Shown here: positions 26,743-35,550 of the stretch, in pieces | Numbering within the stretch: position 1 is the first letter of the stretch | Layout: each line of letters opens with the position of its first letter | Assembly (NCBI GenBank): GCA_041664345.1 | Contig: JBAYKX010000020.1 | Coordinates: 1-64,000 of the forward strand | Direction: 5' to 3' | Length of the DNA stretch: 64,000 nucleotides | From: GWE2-40-63 sp041664345 | Lineage (GTDB): Bacteria > Bacteroidota > Bacteroidia > Bacteroidales > SZUA-534 | Made by a program: the position numbers and the translations under genes | Notes under the pieces: model-generated | Seen by the model: the letters and a program-made list of their open reading frames with translations, nothing else | Told to the model about the DNA's origin: nothing | Databases searched by the model: none

Positions 26743-28209
26743 TTATGTATTTGCCTGTAACGAAGCATTGATAATTTCCCTAAACCTTCCGGTGGTCAGG
26801 CCTTCCGATTCAAAAATAATATCGTCGCGGTTGTGGTTGTTTAATAGTGTTATAACTGTTTGGTACTGTTTTTTTGCTGATTTAACATTTCCGCGTTGCT
26901 GGTAAATATTGCCTAAAGAATAATAGGCAAGAATAAAGTCGGTATCGAGATATATGGCACGCTTTAGTGATGCTATGGCATCGTCGAACCGGTTGTTTTC
27001 CTTTAGGATTGTTGCGTACAGATAATGCAACCGCAGGTCGGTTTTATTGGCTGCAATTGCTTTTTCGCATAATTTTAATGCTTCCGTTAGTTTTCCCCGG
27101 TTGGCATAATCCTTTATCAACAGTAACTGTTCCTCGGGTGTTTGCTCCGTTTTACTGAGTTTGCCGGTTGCACTTGGATAATTGCCTTGCAGGTATGGTT
27201 TTAAAGATTCTTCATAAACCGGAACAATTTGTTCCTGTATCCCTGCCGGCACAAAGGCCTCTTTTCCTATTTCATGGGGTTTGGGTAACGGTTTAAACAA
27301 TACTGGTTCAACTGAGGTCCCATATAAGGGAAAATCGCTATGTTTTTTTACTTTAGGAGTATCCTTTTGGTACAACATCATACCCGAGATATTTATTGGC
27401 ACAAAGTCGGGAAAGTTCTGCATCGATAGCTCGCTTGCCGAAACTACCAGATAACCACCTTGTACCAACGAATTATACAATCCCCGCACAACTTGCCTGA
27501 AACGGTCCTGTGTGAAATACATCAATACGTTCCGGCAATAAATTATATCCATTGCGTTGGTATTATTAAGCACCGATGGATATATATCTTCGGCCAGGTT
27601 CAGATACTCGAATTTCACCATGTCCTTAATCCGAGGGATAATCTCGAACCTATGATTTGGTTTTTTAACAAAGTAATCATCCTTTAACCATTGGGGCGCA
27701 CCCCGGAATGACCATTGGCCATATTCCCCCGCTTTTGCTTTATGAAAAATCCGCGGATTAATATCTGTGGCAATAATTGATATATCCCATTCTTTAATAT
27801 CGGGTATCGTCCGGTTTAAAGCAATTGCAATAGAATAAGGTTCTTCGCCGGTTGAGCACCCTGCACTCCATATCCGTATCCGCTTCTCTCCTTTTTGTTT
27901 TTTATGAATTAGCTTTGGGATAATAACTTGTTCCAGAGCTTCAAAAGTTTGTGGTTCGCGCCAAAAATAGGTTTCGTTAACGGTAAGGTTAGCAGCCAGT
28001 ATTTCAATACTCTCGCGGGTAAGGGGCGAGGTAATAATAAACCGGATGAACTCTTGCACATCGTTATACCCGAACTCTTTTGCTGCAGTTTTTATGTTAC
28101 GCTCCAAATCGGCCCAACGCTCTTTTGGGAAATTCAGCGCCAGATTAGTGGTAATAAAAGCGCTTAGCTGGGATATAGTATCTTCGGGAAGAGTAAGTTT
28201 CATTTTCAA
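26743..28209 (-). CDS. CheR methyltransferase with C-terminal TPR domain (cluster 2, WspC-like)
   Basis: 488 aa. CheR N-terminal helices, NETYFWRE (78-85), SAM loop SAGCSTGEEPYS (115-126), ATDINPRIF, MDIIYCRNVLMYF. After a Pro-rich linker (about 290-365) come TPR repeats (about 370-475: LHYLYATILKENNRFDDAI, YYSLGNIYQQRGNVKSA). TPR-fused CheR is characteristic of Wsp/Frz-type non-flagellar systems, where the TPR part controls access to the receptor. The start overlaps the stop of the preceding cheW by 4 bp (ATGA). Confidence 0.94.
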   Translation of the reverse strand: MKMKLTLPEDTISQLSAFITTNLALNFPKERWADLERNIKTAAKEFGYNDVQEFIRFIITSPLTRESIEILAANLTVNETYFWREPQTFEALEQVIIPKLIHKKQKGEKRIRIWSAGCSTGEEPYSIAIALNRTIPDIKEWDISIIATDINPRIFHKAKAGEYGQWSFRGAPQWLKDDYFVKKPNHRFEIIPRIKDMVKFEYLNLAEDIYPSVLNNTNAMDIIYCRNVLMYFTQDRFRQVVRGLYNSLVQGGYLVVSASELSMQNFPDFVPINISGMMLYQKDTPKVKKHSDFPLYGTSVEPVLFKPLPKPHEIGKEAFVPAGIQEQIVPVYEESLKPYLQGNYPSATGKLSKTEQTPEEQLLLIKDYANRGKLTEALKLCEKAIAANKTDLRLHYLYATILKENNRFDDAIASLKRAIYLDTDFILAYYSLGNIYQQRGNVKSAKKQYQTVITLLNNHNRDDIIFESEGLTTGRFREIINASLQANT

Positions 28210-28655
28210 CCGATATAATGTGTTTCTTGCATTACTTTCTGCTCGTCGATAGCCATAACAATATTATTTTCAACCTTGGCAATGCCCAACAGGTAATCTG
28301 TACAAGGCAGTGTTTTTTCAGTATCTACTATTTCACAGCATCCAAGCTTATGGATACCGGTAACCGAGTCAACTATAAAAGCAGCTTGCTGCTCATTTAT
28401 TCGTACAATAATAAGCTGATCGGATAGCTCAATCGGGCATACAGGCAGGTTAAATAGTTTGCGTATATTAACAACCTGTATTACCCTGCCATGGAAATTA
28501 ATTACACCCATAACAATTTGAGGGGCCTTTGGCAGTAAAGTAATTTCCACAATAGGGATAACACGTTCAACAACCGATAAATTCAACGCATAACGCTGTT
28601 CATCGAGGTTGAAGAGAACAATTGTTTGGTTTTCAATATTTTTGGAATTGTTCAT
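28206..28655 (-). CDS. cheW: CheW coupling protein (cluster 2, first gene)
   Basis: 149 aa with FNLDEQRYALNLSVVERVIP, APQIVMGVINFHGRVIQVVNIR and FIVDSVTGI: a complete CheW fold. It is the first gene of cluster 2 and is coupled to cheR-TPR by a 4-bp overlap. Together with the frameshifted cheW, the cluster has the two-CheW pattern of Wsp (WspB/WspD). If the other copy is really dead, this protein would have to couple receptor and kinase alone. Confidence 0.93.
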   Translation of the reverse strand: MNNSKNIENQTIVLFNLDEQRYALNLSVVERVIPIVEITLLPKAPQIVMGVINFHGRVIQVVNIRKLFNLPVCPIELSDQLIIVRINEQQAAFIVDSVTGIHKLGCCEIVDTEKTLPCTDYLLGIAKVENNIVMAIDEQKVMQETHYIG

Positions 28656-28776
28656 TGTATCCTTCTATTCATTGCGATATAAGTTTAACTATCAAATTTG
28701 CAACTGAGGCCTTCCATGGCCGCAATACAGGTTCAGTTTGTTTGGGCTTTAAACTGTCAAGGAATCATTGAGAACT

Positions 28777-29025
28777 TTAAATCAATTCACCTGCTTCCAC
28801 AAATTTTTGCAAATAAGGCAGTAAAACTTTTAACTGTCCTTGCGTCAGGTGCATTCGGGCATTTACATGTTTCCCGTTAATGTCTTTATCAACCCCCAAC
28901 CATATTTTATTTTCTACTGCGGCGTTACTCTTTTGTAAGCTGCATTGTTGTTTGTAATTGTCTTCGAACGAAATTTTGGTTAACCCTTTATCCAAGGCAA
29001 TATTTGTATTAGCAATAGTGTTCAT
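28777..29025 (-). CDS. Conserved small protein of unknown function
   Basis: 82 aa, soluble, no signal peptide. The C-terminal half KIWLGVDKDINGKHVNARMHLTQ, then LLPYLQKFVEAGEL, has the look of a small conserved domain (G-rich strand pair followed by RMHLT and an amphipathic helix) that I have seen in uncharacterised proteins but cannot name. It is 121 nt upstream of the cluster 2 cheW on the same strand, so it could be the operon's first gene. Confidence 0.6.
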   Translation of the reverse strand: MNTIANTNIALDKGLTKISFEDNYKQQCSLQKSNAAVENKIWLGVDKDINGKHVNARMHLTQGQLKVLLPYLQKFVEAGELI

Positions 29026-29176
29026 AACAATCCTTTTAAATATTTTAACTCGATTACTTATTAATCATATTTGAAGGATTGATCTCGCTTTTTCAAATAC
29101 TATACTTAATAACGGGATAAATTATCGTATTTTGTTTAATTTGGATAAAACCCGAATCTCCAAAGCCTTCAATTTT

Positions 29177-29232
29177 CCCCGTCCTTGGTTAGGCCGGCCC
29201 ACCAGCCAATCCAAATAATCAAACGGACGGGG
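29177..29232. other. Extended inverted repeat between CBM48 gene and small protein gene
   Basis: ccccgtcc at 29177-29184 pairs with ggacgggg at 29225-29232. Inside, ttgg...ccaa and ggccggcc add further pairing. It lies 70 nt after the CBM48 stop. It is GC-rich against an AT-rich background. It may serve as a terminator or be a dispersed repeat. Confidence 0.5.
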
Positions 29233-29302
29233 TAATTGATGTGAGTTAATTTAATCCATTCTGAAATCAAATCCTGTTCATAGTAGGCTAGTTGTTTTAT
29301 TC

Positions 29303-29608
29303 CTAAACAATTACTACCGAATTTTCGCTTTTAAATTCGTTTTGCACTTGCTTATCTGCATCGGGTTCGTTCTGCCATATACGGCCATCAATAAGATATT
29401 TGAACTGGTATTCCCTGTCTTTTTTAAGGTCAATGGAAACTGAAAACTCTCCGCCTTTGAGTTTTTTCATGGGTGTGCTTTCAATGTCCCAATTGTTAAA
29501 GTCACCAGCCAGGTTCACTTGGCTTACATTGCTAGTAATGTCGTTAGCCAGTTTAAAAGTTACTTTACATACTGGTTTTGTTTCGTTGTACTGTTTTTTT
29601 AAGCTCAT
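29303..29608 (-). CDS. CBM48 / AMPK-type glycogen-binding domain protein
   Basis: 101 aa, a single early-set beta domain: VTFKLA, VNLAGDFNNWDIESTPMKKL, FSVSIDLKKDREYQFKYLIDG, WQNEPDADKQVQ. GDFNNW and the YQFKYLIDG strand are hallmarks of CBM48 domains in branching enzymes and AMPK beta subunits. No catalytic domain is attached and there is no signal peptide, so it is a free cytoplasmic alpha-glucan-binding protein. It lies downstream of a GT4 glycosyltransferase of the glycogen/trehalose synthase type, which supports a link to storage polysaccharide. Confidence 0.85.
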   Translation of the reverse strand: MSLKKQYNETKPVCKVTFKLANDITSNVSQVNLAGDFNNWDIESTPMKKLKGGEFSVSIDLKKDREYQFKYLIDGRIWQNEPDADKQVQNEFKSENSVVIV

Positions 29609-29732
29609 GATGTTTAATTTTAATATAATATAATATTGGGTTGCATTATTTTATACTCCGTATCAATGAATCTGTTTTAGGATAGCCTTACATTCAGCAA
29701 ACCTGAATTCAGACACCCTTACGGCTAATATC

Positions 29733-29942
29733 CTAAAAAAAATGAGTGTATAGTTTTTCATCGTTACCCTGTAGAAATGGAAATTTTACACTTTCGTCAA
29801 CTTTTTTACTTTTCTTTAGGCGGTTTGCCATTTCCAAGTAAATTCTATCCTCACTGTAATATTCCTCTTTAAGTGAATCCGAATTATGAATTGCTTCTTT
29901 TTTAGTCAACAGGTCTGTTTTCAAAATGTGTTCTGTTCTCAT
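29733..29942 (-). CDS. Small hypothetical protein
   Basis: 69 aa, highly charged and helical (KKEAIHNSDSLKEEYYSEDRIYLEMANRLKKSKK). No signal peptide, no known motif. It is 36 nt downstream of the glycosyltransferase stop on the same strand and upstream of the CBM48 gene. It is supported mainly by position and length, so it may be a small partner of the glucan enzymes or a chance frame. Confidence 0.45.
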   Translation of the reverse strand: MRTEHILKTDLLTKKEAIHNSDSLKEEYYSEDRIYLEMANRLKKSKKVDESVKFPFLQGNDEKLYTHFF

Positions 29943-29978
29943 AATAAATGTTTTAGAATTATTATTCGTGTAATTTTG

Positions 29979-31265
29979 TTAAGCAACTTGGTAGTAAACC
30001 GCTTTAATTTTTGCTGCTGCTTTGTCCCATGTAAGCTGGTTAACTTCCTTTTTGCTGTAATTTTTCAAATGGTTCGCTAACGAGGTATAATTTAGCACCC
30101 CGTAAATGGCATTTGCCAAAGCCTCAACATCCCAGAAATCAACCTTTATGGCATGTTTTATTACTTCCGACACCCCCGATTGTTTCGATATAATTACCGG
30201 TACATTGCACTGCATGGCCTCTAGCGGGGAAATGCCAAATGGTTCCGAAACCGAGGGCATAATATATAAATCGCTCATGGCGTACATACGATAAACATCG
30301 TTGCCTTTTAAGAACCCGGTAAAATGAAATTTATCGGAAATATTTAACCGGGCGGCATATTTTACCATGTCTTGCATTAAGTCGCCACTGCCTGCCATAA
30401 CAAACCTAACGTTATCCATTTTTTGCAAAACCAGGTGGGCTGCTTTTACAAAATATTCAGGACCTTTTTGTTTGGTAATTCGCCCCAAAAAAGTCACTAT
30501 TTTATCGGTTGTCCCCAGCTTCCATAGATTTTTAACGGAACTGTTATCGGTTAGTTCAACGCCGTTGTGTACTGTCACTACTCTTGATGCGGGTATCTTA
30601 TATTTATTGATAACAATATTGCGGGTAAAATCGCTTACAGTTATTACCTTATCGGCAATGGCCATTCCCTTTTGTTCAATGTCATATACCTGGCGGTTGT
30701 GGTTTTCGCCGCACCGGTCGTATTCCGTAGCATGAACATGTACCACTAGGGGTTTGCCCGATACTTTTTTAGCTTCAATGCCGGCAGGGTAGGTTAGCCA
30801 GTCGTGTGCATGGATAACATCAAATTGTTCCTTACGGGCCAGCTCCGAGGCTACTACTCCGTATCGCGATATTTCGGCAAATAAGCTGTTTCCGTACTGT
30901 CCACTGAACCCAAGTTTCCCCCGCGAAGCATTTCTAACTGTTCTGGCTAATTTTTCTTGTTGTTCGAATAAGGTTTTTTCGAATTGCTCAGGGGTTGTAT
31001 AGGCTGAAATATGCTGGTTAAATTCATAAAACTTGCTCATTTCTAAATACTTCTGCTTTGCTATAATTTCGTGGGAGAGTTCCACTTCGCTGGCTCCAAT
31101 AAACTTCATGCCTTGTGTGTTTTCGTCGCCATAAGCTTTGGGTACAACAAAAGTGAGGTTAATATCATTGAAGGAAACCAATCCCTTGGCCATGCCTTGA
31201 CAAGCGGTACCCAGCCCACCTGAGATGTTGGGAGGAAACTCCCAGCCAAACATTAATACTTTCAT
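29979..31265 (-). CDS. GT4-family glycosyltransferase (glycogen synthase-like)
   Basis: 428 aa, retaining GT-B enzyme. The N-terminal donor/acceptor loop is GWEFPPNISGGLGTACQGMAKGL. The sugar-nucleotide phosphate site is FLGRITKQKGPEYFVKAA, and the E-x7-E motif is EPFGISPLEAMQ. The N-terminal pattern resembles the glycogen synthase-like GT4 proteins common in Bacteroidota. It is followed by a small protein and a CBM48 protein on the same strand, so probably an alpha-glucan synthesis group. Donor and acceptor are not proven by sequence. Confidence 0.85.
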   Translation of the reverse strand: MKVLMFGWEFPPNISGGLGTACQGMAKGLVSFNDINLTFVVPKAYGDENTQGMKFIGASEVELSHEIIAKQKYLEMSKFYEFNQHISAYTTPEQFEKTLFEQQEKLARTVRNASRGKLGFSGQYGNSLFAEISRYGVVASELARKEQFDVIHAHDWLTYPAGIEAKKVSGKPLVVHVHATEYDRCGENHNRQVYDIEQKGMAIADKVITVSDFTRNIVINKYKIPASRVVTVHNGVELTDNSSVKNLWKLGTTDKIVTFLGRITKQKGPEYFVKAAHLVLQKMDNVRFVMAGSGDLMQDMVKYAARLNISDKFHFTGFLKGNDVYRMYAMSDLYIMPSVSEPFGISPLEAMQCNVPVIISKQSGVSEVIKHAIKVDFWDVEALANAIYGVLNYTSLANHLKNYSKKEVNQLTWDKAAAKIKAVYYQVA

Positions 31266-31699
31266 AATTTTTTTTAGTGTTTAATTTGTCCTTATTCTAT
31301 TTTAGCAGATCGGAAGAATTAACACGTTTTACTATTTGGCTATAAGCAAGACAGCTTTATTTTAAGCATTTTGCTTTTAAGCGAGAGTAAGTGTAAGAGA
31401 GAACGAGAAATTAGAATATTCTTATAACCTTTTTTAGGTAAATTTTAAGGGAATGTAATTTACAACAATTATGCGCTTATTTAAAATATAATTTCTTATT
31501 TTGGTCAAATTGTTATATGATATAAAACATGCATTTGAAGTTTTTATTAACATGTTAAAATAAATGATGTTTATAAATAAAGTGACTACATAGTTCTATT
31601 ATGACATAAATTACCTGCTGTGTCAATGTTTTGCTACGTCCACAAATTGTTAGTCAGAATTATTTACTAATTCTACTTACACTATTTATAGTCTCAGAA
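31266..31699. other. 434-nt AT-rich intergenic region
   Basis: Lies between the GT4 start (31265) and the porin stop (31700). It holds no convincing open frame, no strong hairpin and no recognised RNA. It must contain the glycosyltransferase promoter on the minus strand and the 3' end of the porin message. I see nothing more specific. Confidence 0.5.
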
Positions 31700-32830
31700 T
31701 TAAAAGGTAATTTGAAGTTGTAATGCTGCAAAGTTATTGTCAATACTGCTTCCTTCTTCGTCTTTAAATGTATAGGCAACCTGAAGGGTCGCATTTTGAT
31801 TGATAAAATAATTGACCCCCAGGGTGATGTTGGTTGAAATATTGTCGCTTATATCCAAATTCATGTCATAAGAATCGTATCGCCCGGCTACTTGTATTTT
31901 GTTTGGTAATACAAATGCAGCTAGTTGTGCATAATAACCCGATTTTTCTACTTTTCCATCGGTAAAAGCAATGTATTCTGCCGTTAAGTTGAAAATTTTA
32001 TAGGTGTAGCTTAATTCACCAGCAAGCCGTTGTCTCTTACCCAATTGTTCAGAAGCCGTTTTGTTGTTTATGGTTAATGAGTCAGGAGTCCAACCTGAAA
32101 TAAACGAACCGCCTAAATCAAGTCCTTTAATGGGATGAAGTACAATTCGACCAACTAAGTCTTTTGCATCATTCAAATCCGATTTATTAATACCCGATCC
32201 ATTAAAAACACCTAAACGGTATTCAATAAATTTAAGGTCATTGATAGGCAGGAAACTTCCGAAAACCGAAATACCTATATCACGCCCGTTGTTATCACCC
32301 AAAACGTCGCCTTTGCGGGATGTGCAGGCCTCAACCACTTGTGACCTATCAGCCAATACTAATTTTGTATTTGAAGTAATATTGTTTAACGAAACAGGCA
32401 ACAACTGCTGACCAATGGTAAAATTAAACTTTTCGTTAATTTTAAGTTCGGCATATACATCTATGATTTTTGGGGAACTAGCAAATTCAGTCTGCATACG
32501 GTAGCTCAAATAAGGAGTAATTGCCCCTTTAATATCAACATAAGCACGACGAATATCAAACCCATCTACTTTGCCATCTTCATCAAAGTGCTGATAACGC
32601 ATGTGTCCGTAACCACCAATTTGTAAAGCTTTACTGGAAGTTATCTGGAACAATTTTTTCTTTGCATCCTCTTCCTGCTGTTTAATGGAAGCATCAGCCC
32701 TTAATGAATCAACTTGTCCTTGCTTTAACGTACCGCTTCTCACTAAAACGTTTAATATGTCATTCGTTGTTTGCGATTTAACGAATAAACCTATTGTTAA
32801 GAGTGCTGTTAAAATGTAAATATTTTTCAT
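31700..32830 (-). CDS. Outer-membrane porin of the OprO/P (phosphate-selective) type
   Basis: 376 aa. Signal peptide MKNIYILTALLTIGLFVKSQ, then a short periplasmic coiled segment (LKQGQVDSLRADASIKQQEEDAKKK) and a beta-barrel with alternating strands from about residue 55 (LQIGGYGHMRYQHFD, DIRRAYVDIKGAITPYLSYRMQTEFA). It closes with AALQLQITF, ending in Phe as outer-membrane barrels do. The RRAYVDIKG / YRMQTEF pattern is typical of OprO/P porins. Specificity for phosphate is only a family label. A strong terminator of the upstream MCP precedes it, so it is its own unit. Confidence 0.85.
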   Translation of the reverse strand: MKNIYILTALLTIGLFVKSQTTNDILNVLVRSGTLKQGQVDSLRADASIKQQEEDAKKKLFQITSSKALQIGGYGHMRYQHFDEDGKVDGFDIRRAYVDIKGAITPYLSYRMQTEFASSPKIIDVYAELKINEKFNFTIGQQLLPVSLNNITSNTKLVLADRSQVVEACTSRKGDVLGDNNGRDIGISVFGSFLPINDLKFIEYRLGVFNGSGINKSDLNDAKDLVGRIVLHPIKGLDLGGSFISGWTPDSLTINNKTASEQLGKRQRLAGELSYTYKIFNLTAEYIAFTDGKVEKSGYYAQLAAFVLPNKIQVAGRYDSYDMNLDISDNISTNITLGVNYFINQNATLQVAYTFKDEEGSSIDNNFAALQLQITF

Positions 32831-32873
32831 AATTGGCTATAAATGAGTTAAAAAAAATAGATTTTTTGATTTA

Positions 32874-32903
32874 AAAAAACCACTCCCATTTTACCGGGAG
32901 TGG
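32874..32903 (-). terminator. Rho-independent terminator of MCP (copy A)
   Basis: On the minus strand CCACTCCC-GGTAAAAT-GGGAGTGG is followed by TTTTTTT. It lies 44 nt beyond the stop of the MCP ending at 32947 and closes module A. Confidence 0.85.
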
Positions 32904-32946
32904 AAATGCACAGTGATTTAGGGGTCAGCTGTTGCATGAAGTATTT

Positions 32947-34626
32947 TTACATCTTTTCAAAATTACTATCTTCTGTTTCGTCGTGGAACATATTTAATTT
33001 AGTGCCTTTTTGCTGAGCAGTTGATTCCGATGTTTTAGTTTGTATATGTGCCACTTTGGTGTGTTGGTTTGCATGTTGCATGTTAGGTTTTTTTAATTGC
33101 GTTTTGTTTTTCCGTTGGTTTGTATTTCCAATGTTGAAAAAAGATACAATCTCCTTTAACTGTTCTGCTTGTCCGGCCAATTCCTCAGCACCCGAAGCTA
33201 ATTCTTCCGATGCGGCAGCGTTTTGCTGTGTAACCGTGTTCAATTGCTGGATGGCACTGTTAATTTGGTCGGCACCGTTGTTTTGTTCCTGCGAGGCTGC
33301 TGCAATTTCTTGTACCAGCTTAGCTGTTTTTTGAATTTCGGGGGTTAAATCGGCCATTAATTTACCAGCTCCTTCAGTAACTTCCACACTGCTTTTCGAC
33401 AAAATTCCGATTTCATCGGCTGCAATTTTGCTACGTTCAGCCAGTTTGCGTACTTCGGCTGCCACCACGGCAAAGCCACGTCCTTGTTCACCGGCACGGG
33501 CATCTTCAACAGCGGCATTCAATGCTAAAATGTTGGTTTGAAAAGCTATGTCGTTAATAATGGTAATTTTTTGTGCAATTTCTTTAATGGAAACTAAGCT
33601 CTCCTTCGATGCCATGCCCACTTTGTTTACGCCATCGAGGGCAATGGTTGATATTTTGTCGGTTTGCAAAGCATTATCGGTATTCTGCAAAATATTGCTG
33701 GTCATCTCTTCCATCGATGAGCTAACCTCTTCGGTTGATGAGGCTTGTTCTGAAGCACCTTGTGACATTTGTTGCGAAGTAGCACTCATTTGATTGCTGG
33801 CATCGGCAATGTTGTCGGCGCCGTTCATAATGCTTTCCACTACCTCTTTTAATTTATCGGTCATGGCAATTAACGAAACTGCCAGTTGGCCTACTTCATC
33901 TTTTTGGTACACATCTAACTGGGCAGTTAAGTCGCCATTGGCCAGTTTGTCGGCAAATACTACCCCTTTGGCCAAAGGTTTGGTAATACCCTTGGAAATT
34001 ACAACCCCAATTATTATGGCAAAAACCATGGCAATTAAACTAATGGTTGTCATAAGTGTAATTGCCAATGTTGCAATTGCAGTGTTATCATTATCGCATT
34101 CTTTTCCAAATTCCACCTTGTGTTGCTCCAAGGCCTCCAATTCTTCGGTAACTTTACTGTTAACTTCATAGGCATCGCCCTTCATTAGCGCTACAGCCGA
34201 TTTAATATCACCGGCTTCCACAAATTTTTTCATTTGGGGAATGTACGACAGGTATTTATCGAGGTTATTCTCCAATTCTTTCATGCTGGCATGTTCCTTT
34301 TCGGCAACAAACGTAGCATCCAAATCTGCTGCGGCTTCGTCGAACTCCTTTTTGTGCATAAAAATACGGTCGTAGTAACCTTGTTGCTTCTGTGCATTTT
34401 CTTCATAAATAAAATCGCGCACATTTATCCTAACCCTTTGGTAGGCTTGATTCATTGTACTTATATCTTCTAAAGGAATTATTGCTTTTTGGTACATTAA
34501 GGTACCTTCATCTTCAACTACTTTTATTTTTGAGATACCAAAGAAACCAACTATTGCGGTAATTACTGCTAGCAAAACATAGCTAACTAATAATTTAGTC
34601 CCGATTTTAACGTCACTTAGTTTCAT
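32947..34626 (-). CDS. Methyl-accepting chemotaxis protein, module A
   Basis: 559 aa. TM1 (about 11-33), four-helix-bundle sensor with DFIYEENAQKQQGYYDRI, TM2 (about 185-210), HAMP (about 211-265), signalling domain with tip NAAVEDARAGEQGRGFAVVA. At residue 375 the nearly invariant Ala of EAARAGEQ is Asp (codon GAT at 33502-33504); all sister MCPs here keep Ala. After the signalling domain comes a Gln/Lys/Thr-rich linker of about 45 residues and the conserved tail KLNMFHDETEDSNFEKM. It is the last gene of module A, 175 nt after the carbonic anhydrase. Confidence 0.95.
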   Translation of the reverse strand: MKLSDVKIGTKLLVSYVLLAVITAIVGFFGISKIKVVEDEGTLMYQKAIIPLEDISTMNQAYQRVRINVRDFIYEENAQKQQGYYDRIFMHKKEFDEAAADLDATFVAEKEHASMKELENNLDKYLSYIPQMKKFVEAGDIKSAVALMKGDAYEVNSKVTEELEALEQHKVEFGKECDNDNTAIATLAITLMTTISLIAMVFAIIIGVVISKGITKPLAKGVVFADKLANGDLTAQLDVYQKDEVGQLAVSLIAMTDKLKEVVESIMNGADNIADASNQMSATSQQMSQGASEQASSTEEVSSSMEEMTSNILQNTDNALQTDKISTIALDGVNKVGMASKESLVSIKEIAQKITIINDIAFQTNILALNAAVEDARAGEQGRGFAVVAAEVRKLAERSKIAADEIGILSKSSVEVTEGAGKLMADLTPEIQKTAKLVQEIAAASQEQNNGADQINSAIQQLNTVTQQNAAASEELASGAEELAGQAEQLKEIVSFFNIGNTNQRKNKTQLKKPNMQHANQHTKVAHIQTKTSESTAQQKGTKLNMFHDETEDSNFEKM

Positions 34627-34684
34627 AATATTTAGTTTTAATTGTGGTTATATTCTTAATTTATTGCGTTAACTTGATTCGGCT

Positions 34685-34764
34685 AGTGAGGGTGTGACTT
34701 TTTAACTATCAGCAACTTAACTAATGTATAAAGCGATACTAAAATGGAGAGTCACGCCCTCACT
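34685..34764. promoter_or_regulatory. 15-bp inverted repeat between carbonic anhydrase and MCP
   Basis: agtgagggtgtgact (34685-34699) pairs with agtcacgccctcact (34750-34764), allowing one G-U pair, with a 50-nt loop. It lies in the 175-nt gap inside module A. It could be a terminator/attenuator separating the two genes or a binding site. No long U-run follows. Confidence 0.5.
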
Positions 34765-34801
34765 CGCAATTGATTGGTAGTTTATCTGTAGATTTAAGGT
34801 G

Positions 34802-35512
34802 TTACTGAAAATAGGTAACTGTGCCGGTTTCCAATAAGTATTTGGCCCCTATTACTTTTATTTTGCCTGATTCAATAAGGTGCTCCAGGAGTGGGTCTTT
34901 TTCAAGTATTTCAACGGCGGCCTCCACATTTGCATCGGTAACCCGGTCGGCAAGGTTATCTTCATTATCCGAAACCGATTTTGCTTTTAGCACGCTGGGT
35001 AAAATGCGACAACTGATAGATGGAATGCTACCCGGTATTTCGCCGCCGGCAATGGTGGCTTTTACCGCCCCGCAGTTTTCGTGGCCCAAAACCACCACCA
35101 AAGGCGATTCAAGGTGCTCCACGGCATATTGTATGCTGCCCATCTCAATGGAGTCAATAACATTTCCTGCTACACGTATCACAAAAAGGTCGCCCAGCCC
35201 CTGATCGAATATTAGCTCTGGCGGAACTCTTGAATCGGAGCAGGTAACAATAACAGCAAAGGGTTTTTGGCCTTTGTCTTTTAAGTCCTTTTTCTTGTTT
35301 GTGCTAATGTCGTCGGGCAAAGGTTGGTCAATAACAAACCGTTTATTGCCTTCTTTAAGCAGTTGTAAAGCTTCATCGGCCGATTCTACGTTATTGTCTC
35401 TGGCATATACTTTGGACACTTTGTCCTCGTTTTGTGATTCTTTTTTGGGCTGGTTGCACGAAATGGCGAAAATTGTTACGCTAACGGTAAGGAATACTAT
35501 TGTTTTTTTCAT
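34802..35512 (-). CDS. Lipoprotein beta-carbonic anhydrase
   Basis: 236 aa. The lipoprotein signal MKKTIVFLTVSVTIFAISC puts Cys19 at the lipid anchor. The beta-class zinc ligands are Cys91 and Asp93 (TCSDSRVP), His144 and Cys147 (LGHENCGAVKA), with the Asp-Arg dyad DSR present. It hydrates CO2 to bicarbonate, here at the periplasmic or outer surface. It lies between cheW (38 nt) and the MCP of module A; modules M and B lack it, so it was inserted here or lost there. Its position suggests a link between CO2/bicarbonate or pH handling and the adjacent receptor, which is inference only. Confidence 0.93.
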   Translation of the reverse strand: MKKTIVFLTVSVTIFAISCNQPKKESQNEDKVSKVYARDNNVESADEALQLLKEGNKRFVIDQPLPDDISTNKKKDLKDKGQKPFAVIVTCSDSRVPPELIFDQGLGDLFVIRVAGNVIDSIEMGSIQYAVEHLESPLVVVLGHENCGAVKATIAGGEIPGSIPSISCRILPSVLKAKSVSDNEDNLADRVTDANVEAAVEILEKDPLLEHLIESGKIKVIGAKYLLETGTVTYFQ

Positions 35513-35550
35513 GAGTACAAAATATTTAGTTATGAATCGGACAGTTATTA

